From: Beta vulgaris subsp. vulgaris
Lineage: Eukaryota > Streptophyta > Magnoliopsida > Caryophyllales > Amaranthaceae
Assembly: GCF_026745355.1 (NCBI RefSeq)
Contig: NC_079206.1
Span: 29,668,020-29,732,019 of the forward strand
Length of the DNA: 64,000 bases
Direction of reading: 5' to 3'
Part shown: piece after piece, positions 11,881-22,221 of the stretch
Layout of the letters: the number at the start of each line of letters is the position of its first letter
Position numbering within the stretch: the first letter of the stretch is position 1
Program-made: the position numbers and the translations under genes
The notes under the pieces: generated by a model
What the model was told of the DNA's origin: nothing
The model's database searches: none
The model's input: the letters and a program-made list of their open reading frames with translations, nothing else

Positions 11881-12192
11881 TCCCCTTTAGCATCTTCAAA
11901 AACAATATCCCGTGATTTCGAAAAGAATAATTACATCTATGAAAACTCATCACGCCACCAAATTTGTTAGGAACGGTTGGTTAGTATAAGGAAATAACGC
12001 ATTCAACTCTCAAAACTACAATCCAAGAATATTAGCCATTCAAAAGACGCACACATGCACATAAGGTTTAGGTTTAAGATTATCAAACTAACATTGTTCC
12101 TTAATAGCACCGAAAGGAAAGAAGGAGACTAAATGACAAAATGAAAGAGTAATGTTCCCAAAAATTAACTAAGAATTAATTAAGAGTAGCGT

Positions 12193-14118
12193 TTAAGGCT
12201 TAGGAGTGGAGAGGGTTTCAACAACTTCTTCCAAGATATCTTCTAATTTCTTCATCACCTCCTTGTGATTCCTCTCAACCGTTTCGAGAAGTTTGAACAC
12301 CATGTTTTCCATGTTTGTAACATTCGTGTTAATCTTTGTGATAACCTCGGTCATAACATGCAATTGTATGAATATAGCTTCATGACCCTTCAAAGCAACA
12401 TCCACTTTTTCTGTTAACCCTTTAACCATACCATGAACATCCTTAACTACGCCCACAAACTCCATCATAGCCTCGGATTGCCCCATAATGAGAGTGAACA
12501 AATGGTCCAACCTCTTAGCATGTTCAAGCGTATAGGTAGATCCGATGGTTGGATTTTGGGAGGAAGAGGAGGAGGGAAATTCTGGATTAGGAACAGCAAT
12601 GGGTTCCTTAGGAGTGGAAACAGCAGGTTATTCCTCCGAGATAGGAACAGCAGCTGGTTCCTTTTCCTTGGGAACAGGGGCAGATTTTGTGGAGACACGA
12701 GGAATTTGTGATTTTTGTGGAGAGGGAGGAGTAGGGGAGGTTGTTCTCCATGGGAACAGGAGATTATTCTCTCGAGGGAGAAACAAAAGCCTTGTAATCT
12801 TCCTTAGCAATCATAATAGGCTCATCATCATCATCATTTGCATCATCACCAAACACAAAGGAGGGAGAACTTATTACCTTCATATTTCGAACCCTTTTAC
12901 TAGTTCGAGGGGCCTTACGAGCAGGTTGCTCCTTTTTCTTCATTGCTTCCAATGAAAACGTCATCTTTCCTTTTGATTTTTCTTTTTCTTTTTCTATTTA
13001 ATATGTTGATATTTTTTCATTTTCTTTCTTTTTCATGGTCGGTTCACCACCTTCACCATCATCATCACTGTGTTCCATAGAAGTGGGAACAACAGATTCC
13101 TCATCATCAATTACATTGGCTTGGCCTCGAGTCACATTTCCATCCACCACACAAACTTTTAATTGTTCAAAGCTTTAAAATTAAGATGATTTCCCATAGA
13201 AATACCAATGGTGGGTAGACCGTTAACTTCAACCTTAAACTTAATCAAAATTTTCTTAACCAAAGCACCATAACCAACAACAAATCCATTTTGTATACAA
13301 TGACTCAAGTGTTAAATCATTAAAGAAGGGAAGTTAATGGGCTTATGAGAGGCAAAACAATGCATATAGATGAGGTCTAGCATGCCAACTTGAGCACGTT
13401 TGGATAATCGGGATAGAAGAGCTTCCTTTAGGAAATGAAAAAGAACTTTGTGAAAGGAAGATAGGAAGTTGTGGTCTAGGAAAGTCGTTCCACGTTTTCC
13501 ACCATATTTTTCAATCAATTCATCAAACGAAATATTAGAAAATGGATACGACCCCCTTTGTTTCTCAAAATAAACATTCGTTCCCTTCACATGAACTCCA
13601 AACAGGTTCCCCAAAAACTCAACATTAAACTCAATGTTTGTTACCCTAACCTTAGTCGTACAGTTTCCATCATCGTCCACCTTAAAACTAGTACAAAATT
13701 CGTTCATTGCTTTGGGAATTAGGGATTCACTATAGCAATTTTGGAAAAGGTTTTCCCAACCTTGAAATTTCACAATATCAAGCAATTGTTTGAAATTAAC
13801 ACGCCTACACCAACTAAAATCGATGCATAAACCAAGAAAATATCGGGCTTTATCCGATTTCCTCGAAGAGCTTTGAGAACCCTTTGCTTTCTTGGTTGTT
13901 TCTTTCACAGGAACAATAGATACCCCCTCAATTGTTGCATGTTCCTCTGCGATCTCTATTTTGGTCACTTCCTCAGTTTGCTTCCTTTTTCTCAAGATTC
14001 TTTTGGGAAGAATTGGAGAAATATCCATGGGAGTTGGAGATTCTATGGAGTTTGAATAAGGAGAGGGTTTTTCGGCTTTTTGTTTGGTGTTGAGATGAAG
14101 ATTTCTTGTTCTTACCAT
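12193..14118 (-). pseudogene. Env-like extra ORF of copia A, broken
   Basis: Downstream of RNase H the minus strand encodes a 268-aa segment (13312-14118, start MVRTRNLHLN). It is followed after several stops by a segment at 12764-12964 (MTFSLEAMKKKEQ) and a C-terminal 105-aa segment at 12193-12510 with heptad-like hydrophobic spacing that suggests a coiled coil. The first segment contains 'FLGLCIDFSWCRRVNFKQLL' and 'FHKVLFHFLKEALLSRLSKR', matched in order by copia C's ORF (FVGFCIDVAWC..., FHKLLFQFVWRFILPRSSKR). SIRE-lineage copia elements carry such an additional, often called env-like, ORF. I see no signal peptide or obvious membrane span, so an envelope role is not supported here. The stops at 13312 and beyond make it a pseudogene. 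Confidence 0.75.
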
Positions 14119-14609
14119 TTTGAAGTGTTGGCCAATTTTTATGAGGGATGAATGGGTGTGTTTTGGAAAAGTCGCGATTCGAGGTTAAATTAAAAGCGGA
14201 ACAATGAAGTTAAAGAGAAAAAATAAGTAAACATGTAAGGTACACGGTTGTAGGAGGAGAGAGAAAAAATGTAAGAAAAAAATAAAAGATAATAGCTCTT
14301 TAACTAACTTGAGAGATATTAGGAGAGATTAATGGAAATAAATCAGATTTTTAAGGAAAAGTTTGAACAAAATCTTTTTGGATTTTATTTTGAATTTTGA
14401 ATAATGAAAGAAAAGATCCTAAATTTATACGTTAGAAACAACAATTGGGAACAATACTTGGGAACAGTGAATGGTGCTACGTAGGAACGCAATTAATCTT
14501 TTATCGATTCAAATGGCATAAAGAGTCACTCAAGCTTATTCACAAGGAAATAATGCCAAAGAGTCAAACCAATAGGGAGAAAGATTATAGCAGCTATTTC
14601 AATTTAATC

Positions 14610-16380
14610 AAGCCAGGTTCTAGTCTCAGTTTCTCAAATCCATCTCTACTTAAGGGCTTAGTCAGAATATCAGCAATTTGACTTTCAGTTTACCCTTTCC
14701 AACATTGTCTTTAAGAAAGTGATGCCTAATATGAATGTGCTTAACTCTAGAATGATGCATTGGATCTTTAGAAATACTAATAGCACTAGTATTATCACAA
14801 TAGATAGGAACACAATGAAAGTAAATTCTATAGTCACGAAGTTGTTGCTTTATCCAAAGCATTTAGGAACAACATGCTGCTGCAACATATTCAACCTTAG
14901 TTGTAGATAAAGCAACTGTGTTTTGCCTCTTGGTACTCCAAGAAACCAAACTGTGACTGTGGAACTGAACATACCTGATGTACTCTTTCTATTGACCAAA
15001 TCTCCAGCATAGTCAGCATCTGCATATCCTTTCAGTTTGAAGGTATCACTTCTTGAGTTGAACAACCTCAAATCATCTGTTCTTTTGAGGTACCTTAGGA
15101 TTCTCTTCATTCTGTGAGATGATATTCCTTTAGATTGACTTGAAACCTTGCACATAGACATACACTAAAAGCAATATCTGGACGACTTGCAGTTAGATAT
15201 AATAAAGAGTCAATCATACCTCGATACTTGGTTTGCTCCACACTTGTTCCTATACCATCTTCATCCAATCTAGTTGAAGTTCCCATAGGTGTATGGTTTA
15301 CTTTAGAAGCCTTCAAACTATAATTTTTCATCAGTTTCTTAATATACTTTTGTTGATGGATGTAGATTCCTTCTTCTACATGTTTGATTTGTAGTCCCAA
15401 GAAGAAATTGAGCTCACCCATCATACACATTTAGAATTTTTTTACTCATGAGATTAGTAAAATCCTTCCACAAAGATTCATTAGTGGCACTAAATATAAT
15501 ATCATCAACATATATTGCTAAATAACAAATGTTTCCCGTTTAATTTTTAAAAAAAAAAAGGCTCGATCAAGTTTTCCTCTTTTAAACTCATTTTCAAGAA
15601 GGAACTTTGAAAGTCTTTCATATCATGCTCTAGGAGCTTCTTTTAACCCATAAAGAGCTTTGTCAAGCTTAAAAACATGATTAATTAGGAAAATCTTTAT
15701 TTTCAAAACCTTTTCTTTAAGATAAGCATTTAAAAACGCACATTTCACATCCATTTGATACAGTTTAAAACCCATGAAAGCAGCAAATGCAATAAATATT
15801 CTAATACCTTTCAATCTAGCAACAGGAGTAAAGGTTTCTTCGTAATCAATACCTTCCTGTTGGTGTATCCTTTCACAACCAAACGAACCTTGTTCCTTAC
15901 TATCGTTCCGAACTCATCCAATTTGTTCCTAAACACCCATTTCAAACCAATTACCTTATTGTAGCTAGGTTTAGGCTCGAGATGTCAAACCTTGTTCCTT
16001 TCAAATTGATGTAGTTCATCTTACATAGCCACAATCCAATCAGCATCAGTGAGAGCTTCTTCATGATTCTTGGGTTCCAACATAGAAAGAAAAGCATGAA
16101 AAGCACAAAAGCTTCTAATTTGAGATCTCGTTTGAGTTTCCTTGTTAATGTCACTGATAATTAGTTCCATAGGATGAAAACGATGATATTTCCAAGGCTT
16201 TGGTTGGAATTTTTGAATGGGAACTTGATTTCCATGAAAAGTTCCTTGATTATCTTCACTTCCTTGATCTTGGGAACCAGATTCAACAATAGTGGAATCA
16301 TTCACTTGTGTATCCTCACTTAGTTCTTCTTTTTCGTTGGGAACAAGAACAGGATGTTGTTCCTTAGGCTTTGTTCCCAT
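14610..16380 (-). pseudogene. Copia A reverse transcriptase and RNase H, broken
   Basis: Fragments in order on the minus strand: linker and RT N-terminus (16380-15951), RT core with 'YQMDVKCAFLNAYLKEK' (15814-15623), an intact YVDD motif near 15510, RT C-terminal 'MMGELNFFLGLQIK' (15430-15107), then RNase H with 'GYADADYAGD', 'KSTSG' and 'CDNTSAI...HSRVKHIHIRHHFLKD' (15161-14662) and the tail 'QIADILTKPLSRD' near 14620-14660. Frameshifts and stops separate every block. RT normally copies the element RNA into DNA; this copy cannot make the enzyme. Confidence 0.9.
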
Positions 16381-16486
16381 GACTTATTCTTCTTCCAAAG
16401 TCTCGTCATTGAGAATTCGGTCTTTTACCAAACCTATCTCAAAATCATCATCAACCTGTGTGCTTGTATTTAATTTCGCTGTTTCA

Positions 16487-17765
16487 TCAAAAAATGATAT
16501 GCACACTTTCTTCTACACACATAGTCTTTTCATTATAAATTCTATAAGCATGGCTACTTGAAGAGTATCCTAGAAATACAGTTTCATCACTCCTAGCATC
16601 AAATTTTTCAAGATTTTGTTTCCTATTATTATGAAGAAAACATTTACATGCAAATGTTTTGAAATATGTAATATTAAGCTTTTTACCAAAATATAGCTCA
16701 TAAAGAGTTTTATTTAACAAAGGTCTCAACATGGAACGATTTATAATATAACAAGCAGTGTTCACGGCTTCGGCCCAAAAGTTCTTAGGAAGACCACTAG
16801 CTATCAACATTTTTTTAGCCATTTCTTAAGGTTCTATTTTTTCTTTCAACAACACCATCTTGTTGAGGTGTCCTAGGGGCGGAAAAATTATGGTCCAAGC
16901 CATGTTTCCTACTAAAGTCATCAAACTTATAATTTTCAAATTAGTTGCCATTATCGGATCTAAGGTGCAAAAGTTTTTGACCACTCAAATTTTGAACTCT
17001 CTTTGCAAATACGAGGAACTCATCATAAGTTTCGTCCTTGCTAGAAAGAAAAATAACCCAAGTAAATCTAGAGTAATCATCAACAATAACTAGCATATAC
17101 TTCTTACCACTTCTACTTTGGATCCTCATAGGTCCACATAAGTCCATATGAATCAATTGTAATGGCCTTGTGGTACTTACAACATTCTTTGATTTAAAAG
17201 AGGATCTAACATGCTTTCCTTTAGCACAAGCATCACAAACACGATCTATATGAAACTTAATTGAAGGTAGAGCCTTGATTAGATCTTTTGACGAAGTTTG
17301 TCAAGCAAAGAAAAACTAGCATGTCCAAGACTCATATGCCACAAGAGAGGATCATCATCAATAACACTAAGGCATGTCAAATTATTTTTTGTAACAAAGT
17401 TAAGATCAACAATATATGTGTTCCCTTTCCTTATTCTTTCCAAAACGACATCCCTTGTGCTTTTGTTAATGATCAAACATTTATCACTATTAAATTGCTT
17501 ATAATTTCCCTTGTCATAGAACTGGGAAATACTCAACATATTATGCTTTAATCCATCAACTTGAAAAAACATTATCTATGAAATGTGACGGTGACTCGCC
17601 AACTTTACCCATGGCAACTATGTTACCTTTCATGTTGTCACCAAAAGTCACACTTCCACCATCATAGGCAGATAGTGAGAGAAATCTTGATTTATTTCCA
17701 GCCATATGCTTAGAACAACCATTGTCTAGGTACCATGTGTTGTCCCCCCTCACTCTAGCCTGCAA
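16487..17765 (-). pseudogene. Copia A protease and integrase, broken
   Basis: Protease segment 17765-17556 has 'WYLDNGCSKHM', where copia elements normally have D-S-G: the catalytic triplet's Ser is Asn. The GAG-pre-integrase segment (17572-17279) includes 'LLWHMSLGHASFSLLDKL', its zinc-binding histidines visible. The integrase core is split into 17156-16941 (D in 'MDLCGP', 'VDDYSRFTWV', 'LRSDNG') and 16822-16487 ('ASGLPKNFWAEAVNTACYI', 'FDARSDETVFLGYS'). Frames are disrupted between 16822 and 16941. Confidence 0.9.
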
Positions 17766-18079
17766 GAAAATTAATTGTTAGAGTTAGGAACCCAATCTTT
17801 CTTGGGTTCCTTTCCTTTAGAACAATAGGTTTCTTTTTCCAATTTAATTTATTTGCTTCCAAATGCTTGTTAAAGAGACCAAGTCTTATAGGACATGAGC
17901 TCGTATAATGACCAGTGTTCCCACAAAACATAAAACTTTATCACTTGAAAAATCAACTCTCTTTTTAGGTTTCTCATGTTTCTTTTTGTGATTAAAACCA
18001 AGACCTTCAGTACGTTTTGTTTGTGAATCTTTAATCCAATCGGGAATGGGAAGAAATTTTTTCTTGTTCCTACTTAAGT

Positions 18080-19591
18080 TCAGTTCCCCTCAAGTTCTTT
18101 GTTTTCAATTTCCAAAAACGAAACTTGAATTTTTAATTCTTTTATTTCAGATCTAAAACTTCGTAAGGGAATTGGCTTAATGTCAAAGGAAGTCACCTCA
18201 GGAACAAATTCTTTTAATTGAGATAACTCAAGGCTTAACAAATAGTTCTCATTTTTGACAGTTTTGAAATTCTCATTCAACTTTAGATTTTTATCAAACA
18301 ACTCAAAAAAAAATCTCAATATCAGTTCATATACTTTTAAGCATAGAAATGTGTTCCTTTGCAACAACTAAAGCATATATTCACTTTGCTTCAATTTAGT
18401 AGACTCATCTTTGCAATCATTCACAGCATCAACAATAAAATCGAATAATTGCTCTTTACTTAAAGAATTAAGACGATATTTAATAGTGTACAAACTTACC
18501 TCAAGAGATTCAATCTCTTCGTCAGATTCGGAAATAGCCAGGTGACAAAAGTTTGTTGTTTCTTCAGAAGATTGAGGATCATCTTCTTCCTCGGAGTCAG
18601 TATCTCTCCATGCAGCAACCATAGATTTCTTCAAATCAGATCTGGTATAGGAACTCTTACATTCCTTGCTCTTATCTTTGCTTCGTTCCCTTCCTTTGCC
18701 TTTGTCTTGTTCCCATTGAGGACACTCCTTGATAAAATGATCGGAACTGCCACACTTATGACAAACAGGTTTGTTAGTGTATTTCCTATTTTTACCTTTA
18801 TAGTCTCCATTCTTCATGTTCCTAAAAATTCTTTTGAATTTTCAGACCATAAGAGCATATTCTGTTTCGTCCGTTTCCGAGTCATCACTTTCATCAGCTT
18901 TCAGGACAATCGACTTCTGTTTGGACATGTCACCATTCTCAGTGTCCAGCTCGTGAGTCATAAGGGAACCAACAAGTTGTTCCAGATTGAACTTCGTAAA
19001 GTCCTTAGTTTCTTGTAAGGCCGTAAACTTAGCCATCCAACGATCCTTAGGAAGACTCCTTATTAGAACCTTTTGTAGCTATTCCTCAAATGTAATTTGT
19101 TTCCCAAGAGAGGTTAGCTCATTAATAATATTAGTAAAGCGTGTAAACATCTCTTGAATGGATTATTTATTTTTCATTTGAAAAAGTTCATATGGATTCA
19201 TTAAAAGATCGATTTTGATCTTTTAACTTCACTCGTACCTTCATGAGTGACTTTAAGAAGATCCCAAATTTGTTTTGCGATTTTGCATCCTATGACACGA
19301 TTTTGTTCATGAGGTCCAATACCACAATGAAGTAGTTTGATAGCAAGAGCATTGATTTCCATTTTCTCGAAATCTTATTTATTAAAATCAGTTATGGATT
19401 TAGGGATTACCTCAGTTTTGTCATTAGTGGTAGTGACTTCCAAATTGCCTACCTCTATTACTCTCCGTACTTGATAGTTGTCGACTTGATAAAGATCTTC
19501 ATTCTATTCTTCCAGTAGGTGTAGAACTTGCCGTTGGACATTGGTGGCCTCTGAGAAGAGTACCCTTCTTCTAGTTTCTCTCTAGTATTCA
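18080..19591 (-). pseudogene. Copia A gag, broken
   Basis: The start is near 19591 (MNTREKLEEGYSSQRPPMSN, then 'FYTYWKNRMKIFI', the usual copia gag beginning). Later segments are 19036-18842 (acidic, 'MTHELDTENGDMSK') and 18817-18368, which holds a complete CCHC zinc knuckle 'CHKCGSSDHFIKEC' followed by a charged region with 'SDSEEEDD'-like acidic runs. A coiled-coil-like segment follows at 18367-18080. Stops at 19458 and elsewhere break the frame. Gag would package the element RNA; this copy is dead. Confidence 0.85.
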
Positions 19592-19643
19592 TATTTTCCA
19601 AGATTTTGAACTCAAAAGGGTTATCTGTGATTTTAGAGTTCTC

Positions 19644-19655
19644 GCTCTGATACCA
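19644..19655 (-). other. Primer-binding site of copia A
   Basis: gctctgatacca, i.e. TGGTATCAGAGC on the minus strand (tRNA-iMet type), 2 bp from the 5' LTR end at 19658. Confidence 0.85.
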
Positions 19656-19657
19656 AA

Positions 19658-20988
19658 TGTTGTATAATATGAGCATTATAAGAGGGGGTGTGCATTATAG
19701 TGAGAGAATAAGCGTAAATTCTTATGTAATTAAAAGCTAACTAGGGAACACACAGTGGGAACACAAGAGATTTTAGCGAGTAAAAACTTCTTAAGCGCAA
19801 GAGGAAGAAACAACCTCGACCACAAGGGATTTTGACTCAAACTTTCCACTATAATAGGCCAACAACTCTGTTATAAACCTACAAATTCTCTCGGACCACA
19901 ACCTGAGTTCCTAAACTCAAGTTCCCAACCACAGTTCCCACTAACTATTGTTCCTCTCAAACTTCACTCGAAGTTCCTTTCTTTTTCCCCTTCTCTTGCT
20001 TCACTCAAAGCTTTCTCACACTTACAGGAGTTCACTAAAACCCTTTAACCAAATAAATACAATTTTTGATTGCAATGGAAGAGTAAAAACAAAAGATAGT
20101 AAGTATGAATTCTCATGGGAACAAGGCACTAACACTTTAGACAATTTAGGATTTTAAGCTATGTCAAACACAAATTTATCTTGGTATTAGGCGCCTATTT
20201 ATAGAGTAAGTAGTCATGAATTAATTTACGACTAATTAATCCACTAACACATGATCCCCACTAATTAATTTGCTTGGCAACAAAGAAACTAACACACTAA
20301 CTCATTAAAACGTGCACTAGAAAAATATTATGTGGTTAGTAATTCCTTGGAGTATAATTAAACCATTTTTAAATAAATTAAGTTAGAAAAAATATATTTT
20401 CAATTAAAAATATATTCGAAAATCATATTTAATTTTGAAATGAAAATCGTTTGATTTATATTAAATAAAAAGATAAGTTTTTAAAATAGGATAATCTCTT
20501 TTTCAATTAAAAGAAAATATTTATAATCTTTTCCTAACTAATTCCCTAAAATAGTGGACCTAGGCCAAACTTAACTAGGAATTATATTTTATTGTTATTT
20601 GCCAAAAATAAATTAAGCGCTCCCCAATAAAATAGTTTTAGGCGTTCCCAAGTACTTTTCTAAGTTAGTTCCCAACCAAAGTTCCTAAATTGTGCCAATG
20701 TGTGTTCATGTTATGGGAACAAAACTAAGTTCCTCTTTAGAATTCAACATCAATCATCTTTTACCTTTACTCGACCTTAACATAAAGAATATAATACATC
20801 ATAATGTATTCTAATCTTAATTCCAAGCTTGATTCTTCATTTCATGAACATCTTCAGTTCGATCTTGATTAATTCTCCTTTCTATAATCTTCAATCAAGT
20901 ATCCTCTTTGTTCTTCAATGAATAGCCTAGCAACATCACACAAGTATGCCTTTTGTGGTTAAGTCATCCTCAAAATTTAGGGTCAACA
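19658..20988 (-). mobile_element. 5' LTR of copia A
   Basis: The 1,331-bp LTR starts on the minus strand TGTTGACCCTAAATTTTGA (20988) and ends TATTATACAACA (19658). A TATAAATA box lies at 20196-20203. It is followed outside the element by the duplication ATGTA (20989-20993). Confidence 0.9.
20196..20203 (-). promoter_or_regulatory. TATA box of copia A 5' LTR
   Basis: Plus tatttata is TATAAATA on the minus strand. The surrounding 'ctcTATAAATAggcgcc' is conserved with the 3' LTR (8569-8576), supporting a real core promoter. Confidence 0.55.
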
Positions 20989-20993
20989 ATGTA

Positions 20994-21290
20994 ATAGTAG
21001 TGGTTGTGGTGGTAGAGCTCCTATAGGAGCAGAAGTAAGAGCAACAACAACAATAGTTGTAGTGGTGGGAGTTGTGATGGTGGTGGGGATGGTGGTGGTG
21101 GTAACAGTCATAGTAGTAGTGGTAGTAGTATTTGTCGCAGAATCAGGAGAAGCAGCAGGACTAGTAGCAATAGCAGTAGGAGCAATAGTAGCAGAAGCAG
21201 CAGCATGACCGAGAAGAGGAGCAACAGAAGCAGTAGCAGAAGCAAGAGAAGCAATAGTAGCAGTAACAGCATAATTATTACAATATGAAA
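20994..21290. repeat. Trinucleotide-rich tract (GTA/GTG/GCA)
   Basis: Imperfect triplets dominate this tract (gtagtagtggtagtagta, ggtggtggtggt, agcagcagc). The DNA left of copia A (about 7970-8034) is similarly aat/gta-rich, so copia A split an old triplet-rich region. The minus-strand 105-aa ORF 20983-21300 is Ala/Thr-rich (a run of Thr codons in the middle), a product of the repeat. I do not call it a gene. Confidence 0.7.
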
Positions 21291-21299
21291 TTTTTCCCA

Positions 21300-22221
21300 A
21301 CCAGCTTATAGAGGATTAAGCACAACGAAAGATACTCTAGTTGAAATAACCCAGATTATTACCATCACACTCACTGAATTACATCGAAAAGTGTAGAACT
21401 CAAATCTAACTCTATTCAATTTGATTAACTATTTCAACAAGCCTTGATTCTCGAACTCCAATTCTGATAAATCCTCTAGAAAATTTGGTAGAGTTTCCAT
21501 TAAGAATAGGACAATCCTAGAACACAAAAATAGTTTAAAACTATTTACAATTTTAATTAATAAAATATTTTCAACTCCCAAAACTCAACAACCTCAATGC
21601 TTTCCCAGAAGCAACACTAAGATTAACAAAAGGATTTGGCTTTTTTAAAAAGAGAAGAAAATAAACACATTAATTTTGCCTTTTTCGTTTTTGAATCATA
21701 AAAAAAATAAAAATAATAGATCCCTCAGTTTCCCTTCAAAAGTTCAAATACCCTAACCCAAACCACTTTAAAAAGAAAATTAAATTCTGGTAACAAATAA
21801 TTACAACGTTGAATTCATATTCGTTTCGTCATAATTCATACTACTTTTTGGTATCAGAGAGTAACTAAGAACAGTGATCCTTGTATTCCACCCCCAAAAC
21901 ATTTTTCCAACTAATCTACATGACAACCACACAAATTCATACTATAAAAACAAGTCACGTAATCCAATTAACAATGTGCTTACAGCCACTTCAAAGGGCA
22001 GACTGGGGGTGTTTCTGCTTCCTAAATACCAAAATTTGGAGGTTACCATCACATAGAAAGTACATGGTTGTGATACAGAGTATCAAATGCACCAACAGTT
22101 CCTCCTGATTCCTCTCAATAAAGGGTTTCACAAGTTGATCTCAAGTATGATTTAAAGAATGCGGGAAAAAGAATCAGCTCTGTAATTCTCTTGTTTGGTT
22201 TCATGATTCAGAACCCAAGAC
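21300..22221. other. Unassigned DNA and probable 3' UTR of valyl-tRNA synthetase
   Basis: No coding or repeat structure recognised. The part next to 22222 must hold the synthetase 3' UTR, but I cannot place the cleavage site. Confidence 0.4.

Larger units (their letters stand above)
8035..20988 (-). mobile_element. Copia A: full-length SIRE-like Ty1/copia element, degenerate
   Basis: Minus-strand element with 5' LTR 19658-20988, primer-binding site 19644-19655, gag-pol remnants 14610-19591, an env-like ORF region 12193-14118, a polypurine tract at 11594-11607, and a 3' LTR 8035-11592 that is split by a solo LTR. It is flanked by a perfect duplication ATGTA (8030-8034 and 20989-20993). Without the nested LTR it is about 10.7 kb. 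The coding region is broken by many stops and frameshifts, and the two LTRs differ by many substitutions, so it is an old, immobile copy. The extra ORF after RNase H is typical of the SIRE/Maximus lineage. Confidence 0.9.

Noticed and set aside
12545..12955. 136-codon plus-strand ORF
   Set aside because: It is the antisense shadow of copia A's env-like ORF region, whose minus-strand frame matches copia C.
20983..21300. Ala/Thr-rich 105-aa minus-strand ORF
   Set aside because: It is a direct product of imperfect trinucleotide repeats, crosses the copia A target-site border at 20988-20993 and has no other gene signals.
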